From Cystobacter fuscus DSM 2262 (lineage in GTDB: Bacteria; Myxococcota; Myxococcia; Myxococcales; Myxococcaceae): DNA of 64,000 nucleotides. The stretch spans positions 248,001 to 312,000 of the forward strand of contig NZ_ANAH02000008.1 of NCBI RefSeq assembly GCF_000335475.2, written 5' to 3'. Below the pieces are notes generated by a model, which saw only the letters and a list, made by a program, of their open reading frames with translations, did not search any database and had not been told where the DNA came from. This document shows, piece by piece, positions 37,534-48,224 of the stretch (positions within the stretch are counted from its first letter, which is position 1; every line of letters starts with the position of its first letter). Made by a program: the position numbers and the translations under genes.

Positions 37534-38106
37534 TCAAACCTCGTCGAATCGCCCGCCCACCATGCCGGTTCGCTTCAGGGCCTCTTTGATCTCCTCATCG
37601 ACAATGATGGGTGGGGGCCACCCCCAAGGCCGAAATACGCGAGCATCTCCGACCTTCGACTTGTCAATGCGCAAGCCGATAACCGAGCGGTACTCTCCGA
37701 TTCGCTCTGGCCGCCCATCTTCCGCACTGTAGAACTGGACTTCACCGCTCGCCTTGTCGTCAATGCACCGGACTGTCCGCGCCACATTCACAAGATAGTA
37801 AGTCTCTCCCTGTCCTTGCACCTCGACCGGGAAGAGTTGAACATCGTTGGAGGCCATCTCGCGAAAGACAGAGGCCACTCGCGAGTTGACGATGGGGGCC
37901 TGCCCAACTCCGGCGGTGTCGAAGTCCAGCGGCTTCCCGAGGCGCTCAATCGGGACGCACAGTCTCTCTCGAACCTCAACGGGCCGACCATGGCAAAACT
38001 CCCAAACGTCATCCAACTCCTGCCCGGTGAGGAGGGTAGGCTCTCCCAGGTACCAGCGCCCCGCCACATCCACGTCAATACCTAGCCGGAAAAAGCGTCG
38101 CTCCAT
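37534..38106 (-). CDS. Imm11 (DUF1629) family immunity protein
   Basis: A 190-residue protein of the myxobacterial Imm11/DUF1629 type: RFFRLGIDVDVAGRWYLGEP at the start, LDFDTAGVGQAPIVNSRVAS, DVQLFPVEVQGQGETYYLVN, CIDDKASGEV, LRIDKSKVG and a final VFRPWGWPPPIIVDEEIKEA. Family members protect against polymorphic toxins. No toxin gene lies next to it here, so it is an orphan immunity gene. The start at 38106 is 13 bases after the stop of the DUF6483 gene; a GTG at 38142 is an alternative. Confidence 0.8.
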   Translation of the reverse strand: MERRFFRLGIDVDVAGRWYLGEPTLLTGQELDDVWEFCHGRPVEVRERLCVPIERLGKPLDFDTAGVGQAPIVNSRVASVFREMASNDVQLFPVEVQGQGETYYLVNVARTVRCIDDKASGEVQFYSAEDGRPERIGEYRSVIGLRIDKSKVGDARVFRPWGWPPPIIVDEEIKEALKRTGMVGGRFDEV

Positions 38107-38119
38107 GGGTTCAGCACCG

Positions 38120-38518
38120 TCAAAGCGCGGACAGTCGGTCACTCACCGCCTGGAGGAGCGCTTCACCCTCGGGAGTGGCCTTCTTGGCCTGTGCGTGCCG
38201 CGACAACGCGAGCGCATGACCCAGGCGATGTGACACCCCCTCCATGTCCCCACGTTGCTCGAGCAGGTCCGCCTCCGCGCTCAGCAACCGGACCAGGGCC
38301 AGGATCTTCTCGGGAGTCCCGAGCAGTTCCGCCACCGACGCCGCATCGAAGGTGATGAGCGTGCGGTACTCCATCCCGAACAGAGACAGGCTCGTCTGCC
38401 GCACGAGTTCGAGCGCCTCGTCCGTCTTCTGACCCCTTCCCGCCTTCGCGATGGCCGCCAGCGCGGAGACGAGTTGCTTGATCATTCGCTCGATGTAGTC
38501 CTCGCGGATTCCGGCCAT
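38120..38518 (-). CDS. DUF6483 family protein
   Basis: A 132-residue helical cytoplasmic protein. The start MAGIREDYIERMIKQLVSAL and the LRLLSAEADLLEQRGD segment match the DUF6483 pattern (IREDYIMRMIEQL) and suggest a TPR-like fold. No enzymatic residue is evident. It is co-directional with the Imm11 gene, 13 bases upstream of it, and divergent from the dihydroxyacetone kinase gene. Function unknown. Confidence 0.75.
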   Translation of the reverse strand: MAGIREDYIERMIKQLVSALAAIAKAGRGQKTDEALELVRQTSLSLFGMEYRTLITFDAASVAELLGTPEKILALVRLLSAEADLLEQRGDMEGVSHRLGHALALSRHAQAKKATPEGEALLQAVSDRLSAL

Positions 38519-38683
38519 GACCCAATGCTCTCCCCTCCTCGCGAGCAGTTCAATGGCCCTCCCTCCGCCCCTTGCCTCGCTCCGCGGCGCGATCGCGCTT
38601 GACGCGGTTCATGCCTCGCGTCCACCTTCCGTGCCCGCGTCCGGTGCGGCGCGGCCCCTTCCTCCTCTGCCCTGGAGACGACA

Positions 38684-40384
38684 ATGAAGAAGCTCATCAA
38701 TGATCCCCGCGCCGTCGTGGGGGAGATGCTCGAAGGTCTCGTCTCGCTCCATCCAGGGCTCGCGCTGCTCGAGGGTGAAGCCGTCGTGATGCGCTCCGAC
38801 CTTCCCGCCGACCCCGCCGCGCGCCAGGTCGCCGTGCTCTCCGGAGGCGGCAGCGGACACGAGCCCGCCCACGCCGGCTACGTGGGGCCCGGCATGCTGC
38901 ACGCCGCGGTCGCCGGCGACGTGTTCACCTCCCCGAGCACCGACTCGGTCCTCGCCGCCATCCGCGCCGTCGCCGGGCCCGCCGGCGCCCTCCTCGTGGT
39001 GAAGAACTACACCGGAGACCGGCTCAACTTCGGCCTCGCCGCCGAGCTGGCCCGCGCCGAGGGCATCCCCACCGAAATCGTCATCGTCTCCGACGACGTC
39101 TCCCTGCGTGACACCGTCGAGCCCTCGCGGCGCCGGGGCATCGCGGGCACCGTGCTCGTGCACAAGGTGGCGGGTGCCGCCTCCGCTTCCGGCGCCTCGC
39201 TCGCGCAGGTCGCACGCGAAGCCGCCGCCGCCGCCAGCGCGCTGGGCACCATGGGCGTGGGCCTCGGCGCCTGCACCGTGCCCGCCGCGGGCCGTCCCGG
39301 CTTCTCCCTCGGCGAGGACGAGATCGAGCTGGGGCTCGGCATCCATGGTGAACAAGGCGTCCGCCGCGTCCCCCTCCAGCCCGCCAATGCCCTGGTGGAC
39401 ACCCTGCTCTCCTCCATCGTCGACGATCAGCGCCTGGTCGCGGGTGACCGCGTGGTCCTGCTCGTCAACGGGCTGGGCGGCACTCCGGCCCAGGAGCTGG
39501 CGATCATCGCCCGCCGCGCCCTGGCCTTCCTGCGCGAGCGGAGCCTCACCGTGGAGCGGGCCTGGAGCGGCGAGTTCCTCACGGCCCTGGAGATGCCCGG
39601 CTGTTCCCTGTCCCTTCTGAAGGTGGACGACGAGCGGTTGCACCGGCTCGACGCGGCCACCTCCGCCCCCGCCTGGCCGGGCTCCGGACGGCTCGCTCCC
39701 GCGCGCAGGATCGCGCCCGCTCGCACCGTGCCACACGCCTCCAGTGCCACCGAGTCGCGCCCGGCGGACATGGAGCACGTCCACCAGGCGCTCCTCGCCA
39801 TCGCCGATGCGTTCGACGCCGCCGAGGCGCGGCTGACGGAGCTCGACAGCGCGGCGGGGGATGGAGATCTCGGCATCAGCCTCGTGCGGGGCGCGGCGGC
39901 GATCCGGGCCCTGCCCCCGTCCTCCTGGACGAGCCCCGCGCGGGCCCTGATGGCGCTCAGCGAGGCCCTGCGCCGCGCCATCGGTGGCAGTTCGGGGCCC
40001 TTCTACGCCACCGCCCTGCTGCGCGCCTCCCGTCGGCTGGCGGAGCATCCCCAGCCCGATGCCCGCGCCTGGGCCGAGGCCTTCCAGGCGGGAGTCGAGG
40101 CGGTGGCCGAGCTCGGCGGCGCCGGTCCGGGAGATCGCACGATGATCGATGCCCTGCGCCCCGCCGCGGACATCTTCTCCCGGGAGCTCCAGGCCGGAGG
40201 CTCGCCCGCCGAGGCCTGGGCGGAGGCCCTCCTCGCCGCCGAGCGGGGAACCGAGGCCACGGCGCGGATGAAGCCCCGGCTGGGGCGTGCCAGCTACCTC
40301 GGCGAGCGCGCCCTCGGTCTGCCCGACGCGGGCGCGGAGGCGGTGGTCGTCTGGCTCCGGGTCCTCTCCCGCTTCATCCGGTGA
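38684..40384 (+). CDS. Dihydroxyacetone kinase, fused DhaK-DhaL type
   Basis: A 566-residue ATP-dependent kinase with the DhaK domain (about residues 1-330) and the DhaL domain (about 365-565) on one chain. DhaK shows SGGGSGHEPAHAGYVG and the substrate-linking His in GLGIHGEQG. DhaL has the Mg-ATP motif AAGDGDLG and GSSGPFYATALL. It phosphorylates dihydroxyacetone to the glycolytic DHAP. GGAG lies six bases before the ATG. The linker between domains is Ala/Pro/Arg-rich. The single-gene layout without DhaM points to ATP, not PEP, as donor. Confidence 0.92.
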   Translation: MKKLINDPRAVVGEMLEGLVSLHPGLALLEGEAVVMRSDLPADPAARQVAVLSGGGSGHEPAHAGYVGPGMLHAAVAGDVFTSPSTDSVLAAIRAVAGPAGALLVVKNYTGDRLNFGLAAELARAEGIPTEIVIVSDDVSLRDTVEPSRRRGIAGTVLVHKVAGAASASGASLAQVAREAAAAASALGTMGVGLGACTVPAAGRPGFSLGEDEIELGLGIHGEQGVRRVPLQPANALVDTLLSSIVDDQRLVAGDRVVLLVNGLGGTPAQELAIIARRALAFLRERSLTVERAWSGEFLTALEMPGCSLSLLKVDDERLHRLDAATSAPAWPGSGRLAPARRIAPARTVPHASSATESRPADMEHVHQALLAIADAFDAAEARLTELDSAAGDGDLGISLVRGAAAIRALPPSSWTSPARALMALSEALRRAIGGSSGPFYATALLRASRRLAEHPQPDARAWAEAFQAGVEAVAELGGAGPGDRTMIDALRPAADIFSRELQAGGSPAEAWAEALLAAERGTEATARMKPRLGRASYLGERALGLPDAGAEAVVVWLRVLSRFIR

Positions 40385-40400
40385 GGGCGGGCCCGCGCGC

Positions 40401-40970
40401 TCACTCCTGCTTGCCGGACTCCTCGCGCTCCTCGCGGTAGATCTCCGCGAGCGCGTGGGCCCGTTCGATCTCATCCCGGGCCGCGTCCACCGCGAGCACC
40501 TTCTCGAAGCGCTCCACCCGCTCGCGCAGGGCGCTGGACACCAGTCCGCCCACGGCGAGCCGCGCGGAGGCGCTTTCCCGCTCGGTGCGCAGCTCGGCCA
40601 CCCGGTTGCCCAGGTCCGCGGCGGCCTCCAGCAGCAACTGGCCGTCCTGCTCGGCCCGGAGGAGCGACTCGCGCGTGGTGTTCAGCAGGGACTCGGCCTG
40701 GACGCGATCGCGCTCGAGCGTCTGGGAGATCTTCGCGTCCCCCTGGGTGTCCGCGACGGCCTTGCGCCGGACGAGTTCCTCCAGCCGCCGGGCATAGCGC
40801 TCCTGGGAGCGGGACAGCTCGCCCTTGAGGGCCAGCAGCGTGGCGGCCGACTTGCGCACCTCCGCGCCCTGCCGCTCCAGATCCTCGATGAGCTGATCGA
40901 AGGCCGCGAGGGGATCCACCCCGCGCGCGGGCTTCTTGGGAGTCTTCTTGCGCAACCAGTCGAAGAACAT
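40401..40970 (-). CDS. Coiled-coil protein of the MoxR-VWA operon
   Basis: A 189-residue protein, MFFDWLRKKTPKK at the start and then almost entirely predicted coiled coil (about residues 25-180, rich in Leu, Glu, Arg, Gln). No signal peptide or enzymatic motif. It begins 14 bases after the VWA gene stop, making it the third gene of the MoxR-VWA operon, and ends beside the convergent dihydroxyacetone kinase. It may be a structural adaptor or substrate of the MoxR/VWA pair. I recognise no family. Confidence 0.7.
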   Translation of the reverse strand: MFFDWLRKKTPKKPARGVDPLAAFDQLIEDLERQGAEVRKSAATLLALKGELSRSQERYARRLEELVRRKAVADTQGDAKISQTLERDRVQAESLLNTTRESLLRAEQDGQLLLEAAADLGNRVAELRTERESASARLAVGGLVSSALRERVERFEKVLAVDAARDEIERAHALAEIYREEREESGKQE

Positions 40971-40984
40971 GGCCGGGGCACAGC

Positions 40985-43288
40985 CTAGCCCAAGGGACGG
41001 CAGAGCAGGCGCACGCGGGCGAGGCGCTCGTGCACCTCTGGACTTCCGGTGGCGAGCGTCGCGAGGTAGCGCGCGGGGGTGAGTTGGTACACGCCCAGCA
41101 GGTGGCGCAGGAGCGCGAGTGCCTCGGTGGCGCGGCGATCGGCAGGGGCGAGCGCGGAGGCCTCCACGAGCGCGTCGAGGATGTCCGCCACGCGAGCGAC
41201 CACCTCGGGGTCGGGGACTTCCGGGGCCTGCTGTCGCGAGAGCGCCTCGGACGCGGGGAAGAGCGCGTCGAAGGACGCCTCGGATACGAGGGGCGCGGCG
41301 GGGGCGGAGCGTCCGGCGGCGAGCGCCTCGAGCGCGGCCAGTTGGGGGCCGAGGGCCTCGAGCGCCTCGGGGGTGACGGGCACGTCGCGGGGGAGCAAGG
41401 TGCGCCAGGGGCTGTCGAACTCGGTGCGCGCCCACTGGATCTCCCGATCGGACAGGTGGTGGTAGAAGGCGCGGCCTCCGCGGGCGCTCTGTTCCTGGAC
41501 GAGCGACTTGAGGTCCGGGTTCTCCTCGCCGAGCGACACGAAGCTCAGCGCGATGTCCAGCGAGTCCATGGGCGCGCGGGTGCGGCGGATGAGCTCCAGA
41601 TCGACGCGATCCTCGCCGTCGGTGATGATCACCACGGTGGCGCGCGCGAGGTAGGGATCCCGGCCGCGCGCGGCGCGGATGGAGTCGAAGGCGGACATGA
41701 GCGCCAGGGTGATGTCCGTCTGGCCCTCGGCGGGAGAGTGGCGGAAGAGCTTTTCGATCTGCCGGGTGGCCTCGCGGGCCGTGTCCACGCGGGACAGCTC
41801 GGTGGGGATGTCGTTGAAGAAGGAGAAGTAGAGCGGATCGAAGGGCAGGCCCTGGCGCGCCTTGACGCGCAGGTTGTTGAGCTCGGCGATGATGAGGGCG
41901 TCGCGGAAGCGAGCACGGGCGCCGTGCATGGAGCCCGAGGCGTCACACACGTAGACGCGCACCGCGGTGCGCTTCTTCTTCCTGGGCTCGGGGGGCGGCT
42001 CGTCCTCGAGGTAGGCGCGCACCATCTGGCGGTGGGAGGCCAGGTCGTACAGGAGCATGCGTGGATCGGAGAGGACGAAGTTGTGCACGTCGTGCAGCCC
42101 GCCCGTGCGCTCGAACGTCATGTTCTGGGTGGGATGGGGCACGAGCCGGGGCACCGGGCGCACCTTGCGGGTGTTCACCTCGACGACCTCGTCGGACAGC
42201 ACGTCCTCCACGTCGAAGTAGCGGGCGCAGCCGGCCGCCAGCTCGAACGCGGCGCGCTGCTCGGGACGCAGGGAGAAGGCCAGGTCCGCGAGCAGCTCGT
42301 CCGCGGACGAGTCCTCCGGACGCTGCCCCTCCGCCTTGCCGGCCCTGGCGGGAGGCTGGTCCTCGCCGAACCAGCGCCGCAGCTCATCGCGCTCGGCGGA
42401 CTCCAGCAGGGCCCGCATCGACTCACGTGGGGGCATGAGCCGGGTGAGCGCCGCCCGGGCCGCCGCGGCGAGCTGGGGCTGCTCGGCCTCCACCGCGCGC
42501 TCGTAGAGGCCCCGAAGCGAGCGCCAGGCCAGATGGGGCTCGCGCACCGCGGACTGGCGCACCTTCTCGACCAGGTCCTCGATCGAGCGTGTCGGGGGCG
42601 TGTCCCGGACGCGCTCGCGGGCCTGGGCCACTTCATGGCGCAGGGCCACGCCGCGCTCGCGGTCATGCTCCATGCCGATGCGCAGCAACAGCTCGTGGGC
42701 CATGTCCAGATCCCTCTGCTTCTGCACCACGTCGTCCACGGTGGTGCGGGCCCGCTGGGCAAGGAACTCGGCCACGGCCATGCGCGCCCGGCTCGGCGCG
42801 CGCTGGGCATTCCAGGAGGGGCCGGTCCGCGGGAAGAGCTGCACCTCGCCCGAGTCCGGAGTCGGAGCCGAGGGCGACAGGAAGAGATCCGCCACCCGCA
42901 GCACCCGCACGAGCCGGACGAAGCCCCGCTCCAGCGTCGTGCGAGCCCCCGGGGGCGTGCGGCCCGCGTGGTGCATCTTGTGCACGGCCTCCAGGGTGCG
43001 CTCGAACTCCTCCAGCGCCTCGTGCGCGCGCTCCTTCAACCCCTTGGCCAGCTCGCCCACCCGGCCCTTCTTCACGCCCAGCTCGAGCAGCAGGCGCGCG
43101 TCCGCGAGGGTATGCACCCCCACCCGTTCCAGGGCCCGGTCGAGCGCCGTCACGGTGGGCAGGGACAGGTCCACCTCGGCCGGGGCGGTCATTCCCCGCC
43201 ACCAGGAGCGCATGCCCTCGCCCTGGGACGGGCGCTCCTGGAGCGCATCCAACTGAAGTCGCAGATGCGCGAGCCGCGAGCCGAGCAC
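40985..43288 (-). CDS. VWA domain protein, partner of MoxR ATPase
   Basis: A 767-residue protein starting at GTG (43288), with GAGGGG upstream, 14 bases after the MoxR stop. The long N-terminal part (about 1-430) is helical; a von Willebrand A domain follows at about 440-640 with the MIDAS motif DASGSMHGA, a later Thr (DITLALMSAF) and IITDGED. The C-terminus is helical. VWA proteins coded next to MoxR ATPases act as metal-dependent adaptors, as in RavA-ViaA, but the larger size sets this protein apart. It has no signal peptide. Confidence 0.85.
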   Translation of the reverse strand: MLGSRLAHLRLQLDALQERPSQGEGMRSWWRGMTAPAEVDLSLPTVTALDRALERVGVHTLADARLLLELGVKKGRVGELAKGLKERAHEALEEFERTLEAVHKMHHAGRTPPGARTTLERGFVRLVRVLRVADLFLSPSAPTPDSGEVQLFPRTGPSWNAQRAPSRARMAVAEFLAQRARTTVDDVVQKQRDLDMAHELLLRIGMEHDRERGVALRHEVAQARERVRDTPPTRSIEDLVEKVRQSAVREPHLAWRSLRGLYERAVEAEQPQLAAAARAALTRLMPPRESMRALLESAERDELRRWFGEDQPPARAGKAEGQRPEDSSADELLADLAFSLRPEQRAAFELAAGCARYFDVEDVLSDEVVEVNTRKVRPVPRLVPHPTQNMTFERTGGLHDVHNFVLSDPRMLLYDLASHRQMVRAYLEDEPPPEPRKKKRTAVRVYVCDASGSMHGARARFRDALIIAELNNLRVKARQGLPFDPLYFSFFNDIPTELSRVDTAREATRQIEKLFRHSPAEGQTDITLALMSAFDSIRAARGRDPYLARATVVIITDGEDRVDLELIRRTRAPMDSLDIALSFVSLGEENPDLKSLVQEQSARGGRAFYHHLSDREIQWARTEFDSPWRTLLPRDVPVTPEALEALGPQLAALEALAAGRSAPAAPLVSEASFDALFPASEALSRQQAPEVPDPEVVARVADILDALVEASALAPADRRATEALALLRHLLGVYQLTPARYLATLATGSPEVHERLARVRLLCRPLG

Positions 43289-43302
43289 GCGTCAGCCCCT
43301 CC

Positions 43303-45867
43303 TCACAACGACGCCCGCAGCTCCAGCAACTGCTTGCTGAAGCGGGAGAAGTCATCGTCGATGCCGAGCAGCACGCCGTTCAGCTTGCGCGCGCTCTCGC
43401 CCAGCTCCCCGGGCATGCCCATCAGCACGCCGAGCATCCCCTTGAGGCGCACCAGCTCGCCCTCCTTCAGGGCGAGCATCGGGAAGCGGCTGCGCACCAG
43501 GCGATCGAAGATCTGATCCGCGGCCGCCCGGGTCTGCGCGCTCTGGGGCGCGGGCAGCGTGGTGAGCAACTGGGTGAGCCAGCCGCGCAGGTACTTGAGG
43601 CGCACCTGCACGAAGGACAGCTCCACCCGGGCCACGGCGTCCCGGATGACATCGGAGAGGAAGAACGCGGTGGAGGGAGGACGGGCGAAGGCGAGCTGTC
43701 CCTCCAGGCCGAGCAACGCGGAGAACTCTCCGTCCCGCATCAGGGCGGAGAAGGAGCCCCGGTAGAAGTTGTAGGCCTCGCCATTGATGGCGGCCTGCGG
43801 AGCGGACGGAGGGCTCGCCACCTCGCGGCCGATTCCCTGGACGTACTCGCGCAGACGGGCCTCGAGGATGTCGCGGCACTCGACGAACACGGGCTCGGGG
43901 GCCAGGCCCTCGCGCCGCAGGTTTTCCGCCACCACCTGCACCGTGCGCGACAAGTGGTCGATGCGCTCGATGGGCACGGTGCCGAGCACGTCCCGGGCAT
44001 AGTCGAAGCCGAGCGGTTCCAGCAGTTGCTGCTTGAGGCCGCGCTGGGAGGGATCCAACCGGCACAGGGAGTGCTCGAGCTGGGCGAGCCGACGCGAGTC
44101 CGCGGAGAGCGCATCGAGCGGCTCCTTGCGGCCCCGAGGGCCCGGGAAGACGCGCTCCGCGCGCTGACGGAACGCGGCCACGGCACGCCGCCGTGTCTCG
44201 GCCTCCGCGGTCCTCAAGTGAGGGACCGCGCCCGAGGAGGACTCGGCGAGCAGCGCCAGGAGCTCGCCCACCTGGCCCAGCTCGTCGGCGAGGTTGTCCG
44301 CGAGCCCGACGAGCGGATCCAGGGACACCGACTCGTCGAAGGCGAGGCTCTCGGCCTGGAGCGCCATGAGCTCGAGCGCCTGGAGACTGAAGCGGTGGAT
44401 CGCATCGCACACGGCCGGCATCCGTGGGGTCAGCTCGGGGACGTGGCGACACAGGGAGAGCGCTTCCAGGATCGCGGAGAACAAGGCCCCGCCCGCGCGC
44501 GGCTCGCTGCCCTCGATGGGCCCGCGCGACAGCCGCTGCTCCACACTCGCGAGCAGGCCGCGCGCGGCGGCCAGGAGGGCCACCCGGTTGTCGGCGTGGC
44601 GGGGGCCGGGTACGAGCTTGCCATGCAGCCTGCGCGCCGTGGAGACCGCGATTCCCGGTTGGAAGCCGCGCTCCCGGGCGAGCGCCTCGACGGTCTTGAG
44701 CTCCTCGGCGGCGCCGAGCGTCGCGGCCTCGCGCTCCGGGCCCGCGCCCAGCTCCGCGCGCACCTTGGCCAGAGCGGCATCGAAGGCCTTCTGCTCGATG
44801 CGGACGATCTCCAGTTGCGCGCGCTCGCGCGGATCCACGGCCACCTTGAGGAGCGCCTCGGACTCCTCGGCGGGAGGCCCTCCGAGCAGGAAGAACCAGC
44901 GCAGAGCATCCAGGTCCTCGACGGTGGCCTCGAGGGGGCGATCCGGACGGCGGTAGAGCTGGTCCCGCACCACGGCGGCCTTGAGGGCCCACAAGGCCTT
45001 CACCACGGAGCGCTGGGAGAAGTACTTGGTGGGCACGTAGTCGGGCAGCTTGGACACCTGGGCCGTGAGCGCGCGCTCCAGCTCATCGGTGAGCAGCTCG
45101 ATGGCCTCGAGCAGGGTGTTGGAGACCGACACCCGCTCCACGGCCTTCTGGAGCACGTCGAGTTGCTGAAGGGTGAGCACGGCGCGCAGATCCGGCCGCA
45201 GGCCATGGGCGAAGCGGTGCAGCATGGCGGAGCGGCTGGCGGGCCGGGCAAAGCTCTTCGGCACGAAGGAGATGAAGCTCAGGCGATCGGCGAAGGCGAG
45301 CAGCAGTTCGGGCGAGCGCGCCAGCACCTCGGAGAGGTAGCGGTTGCTCGTCATGATGGCGCACTCGATGCGGCCGCTCGTCACCCGGCGCCCGTGCTTG
45401 AGTTCGCGCTCGTGCAGGACGTTGAGGATGGAGCGCAGCAGCATGTCGCGCCCGTCGAACACCTCGTCGAGGAAGGCGTGGGTGGCGCCCAGCATGCCGT
45501 CCTCGGTGAGGTACTCGGTCCGGCCCGTCTCGGTGAGCACCTTGAAGTCCACCGGGCCGATGAGATCCGTCTGGACGGTGGACTCGGCGAGCTGCTTGGC
45601 GAAGAGCGAGGGCTGTCCGCTCTGCTCGTCCACGATGCGGCCGAGCACCGCGGAGGCGATGGCGCTCTTGGCGGTTCCCGGGGGGCCGACCACGAGCACG
45701 TGCTCGCGGCAGAGCAGCGCCAGCTCGATCTGGGTGAAGAGGGTCTCGCGCTCCAGGTAGGCCTCGCGCAGCTCCTGGAAGAAGCGGCGGAAGGACTGCG
45801 CGGCCTGGGCGGAGACGGGCGTGGGGGTATGGATCACGGTGATTCCACGAGGGACGAGAGGCCGCAT
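43303..45867 (-). CDS. MoxR-type AAA+ ATPase with long C-terminal extension
   Basis: An 854-residue AAA+ protein. The ATPase core (about residues 30-270) carries Walker A GPPGTAKSA, Walker B in HAFLDEVFDGRDML, sensor segment CAIMTSNRYLSE and an arginine-rich region; this resembles RavA. The remaining 550 residues are mostly helical and Leu/Ala/Arg-rich, far longer than the RavA C-terminal domain. The ATG at 45867 follows a run of six G; the frame extends upstream without a better signal. VWA and coiled-coil genes follow, so a chaperone-like complex is likely. Confidence 0.85.
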   Translation of the reverse strand: MRPLVPRGITVIHTPTPVSAQAAQSFRRFFQELREAYLERETLFTQIELALLCREHVLVVGPPGTAKSAIASAVLGRIVDEQSGQPSLFAKQLAESTVQTDLIGPVDFKVLTETGRTEYLTEDGMLGATHAFLDEVFDGRDMLLRSILNVLHERELKHGRRVTSGRIECAIMTSNRYLSEVLARSPELLLAFADRLSFISFVPKSFARPASRSAMLHRFAHGLRPDLRAVLTLQQLDVLQKAVERVSVSNTLLEAIELLTDELERALTAQVSKLPDYVPTKYFSQRSVVKALWALKAAVVRDQLYRRPDRPLEATVEDLDALRWFFLLGGPPAEESEALLKVAVDPRERAQLEIVRIEQKAFDAALAKVRAELGAGPEREAATLGAAEELKTVEALARERGFQPGIAVSTARRLHGKLVPGPRHADNRVALLAAARGLLASVEQRLSRGPIEGSEPRAGGALFSAILEALSLCRHVPELTPRMPAVCDAIHRFSLQALELMALQAESLAFDESVSLDPLVGLADNLADELGQVGELLALLAESSSGAVPHLRTAEAETRRRAVAAFRQRAERVFPGPRGRKEPLDALSADSRRLAQLEHSLCRLDPSQRGLKQQLLEPLGFDYARDVLGTVPIERIDHLSRTVQVVAENLRREGLAPEPVFVECRDILEARLREYVQGIGREVASPPSAPQAAINGEAYNFYRGSFSALMRDGEFSALLGLEGQLAFARPPSTAFFLSDVIRDAVARVELSFVQVRLKYLRGWLTQLLTTLPAPQSAQTRAAADQIFDRLVRSRFPMLALKEGELVRLKGMLGVLMGMPGELGESARKLNGVLLGIDDDFSRFSKQLLELRASL

Positions 45868-45897
45868 CGTATCCCCCCGGGCCCTGGCAACAAAAGC

Positions 45898-45936
45898 CGA
45901 GGGCCGGCCCCCTCGTGGGAGGAGCACCGGCCCTCG
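45898..45936 (-). terminator. Terminator of the dnaK gene
   Basis: CGAGGGCCGG and its mirror CCGGCCCTCG pair across a 19-base loop, followed on the minus strand by a GCTTTTG run. It lies 20 bases after the dnaK stop, before the MoxR start. Confidence 0.75.
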
Positions 45937-45955
45937 TGGACTTCAACTCACCGCA

Positions 45956-47875
<1,920 letters not shown>

Positions 47876-48224
47876 GGTGTACAACCTCCGGAAATAACTG
47901 GGAAAATTACCGCGAAAGGCGGGAGTGCTTCCGTCGTGTGACCAACGTAACCACCCACCCCGGGGTGTCAAACCGAGTGCTTCCCGGGTGACGAACCAGC
48001 CACGACCGGGTGCCAGGTGCGTAAACCATTCTCCACTTCCGCCACCCGCGGGTACCAATCCGCCGGATGGCGCCGGCTCGAGCCCGTGCCACAACCCCTT
48101 GGAACTCCTGGGAAAAGGACAGGTAACGCCTCGCGTCAGCCGCTGGCGGAGAACGTGCACAGACTCAGGGGAGCTCGCCGCGAGGTCGCGGTGGGCACCT
48201 GATTTCTTCGTGGAGGCAGCACCC
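47876..48224. promoter_or_regulatory. Divergent dnaK / lipid kinase promoter region with direct repeats
   Basis: This 349-base gap separates two divergent genes. Two copies of GAGTGCTTCC followed by GTGAC.AAC occur at 47923-47947 and 47975-47997, 52 bases apart in the same orientation. GAGTGCTT resembles one arm of the CIRCE element (GAGTGCTAA) bound by HrcA, but no paired inverted arm is seen. A repressor or heat-shock role is a hypothesis. No other gene is evident in the gap. Confidence 0.4.

Noticed and set aside
37046-37732. A plus-strand frame of 228 codons after the two-gene operon
   Set aside because: It crosses a perfect terminator hairpin and is antisense to the Imm11 gene; only its first part, near the direct repeat, could be a remnant.
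47975-47997. A true CIRCE element before dnaK
   Set aside because: Only one arm is present in each copy and the copies are direct, not inverted, so HrcA-type control cannot be claimed.
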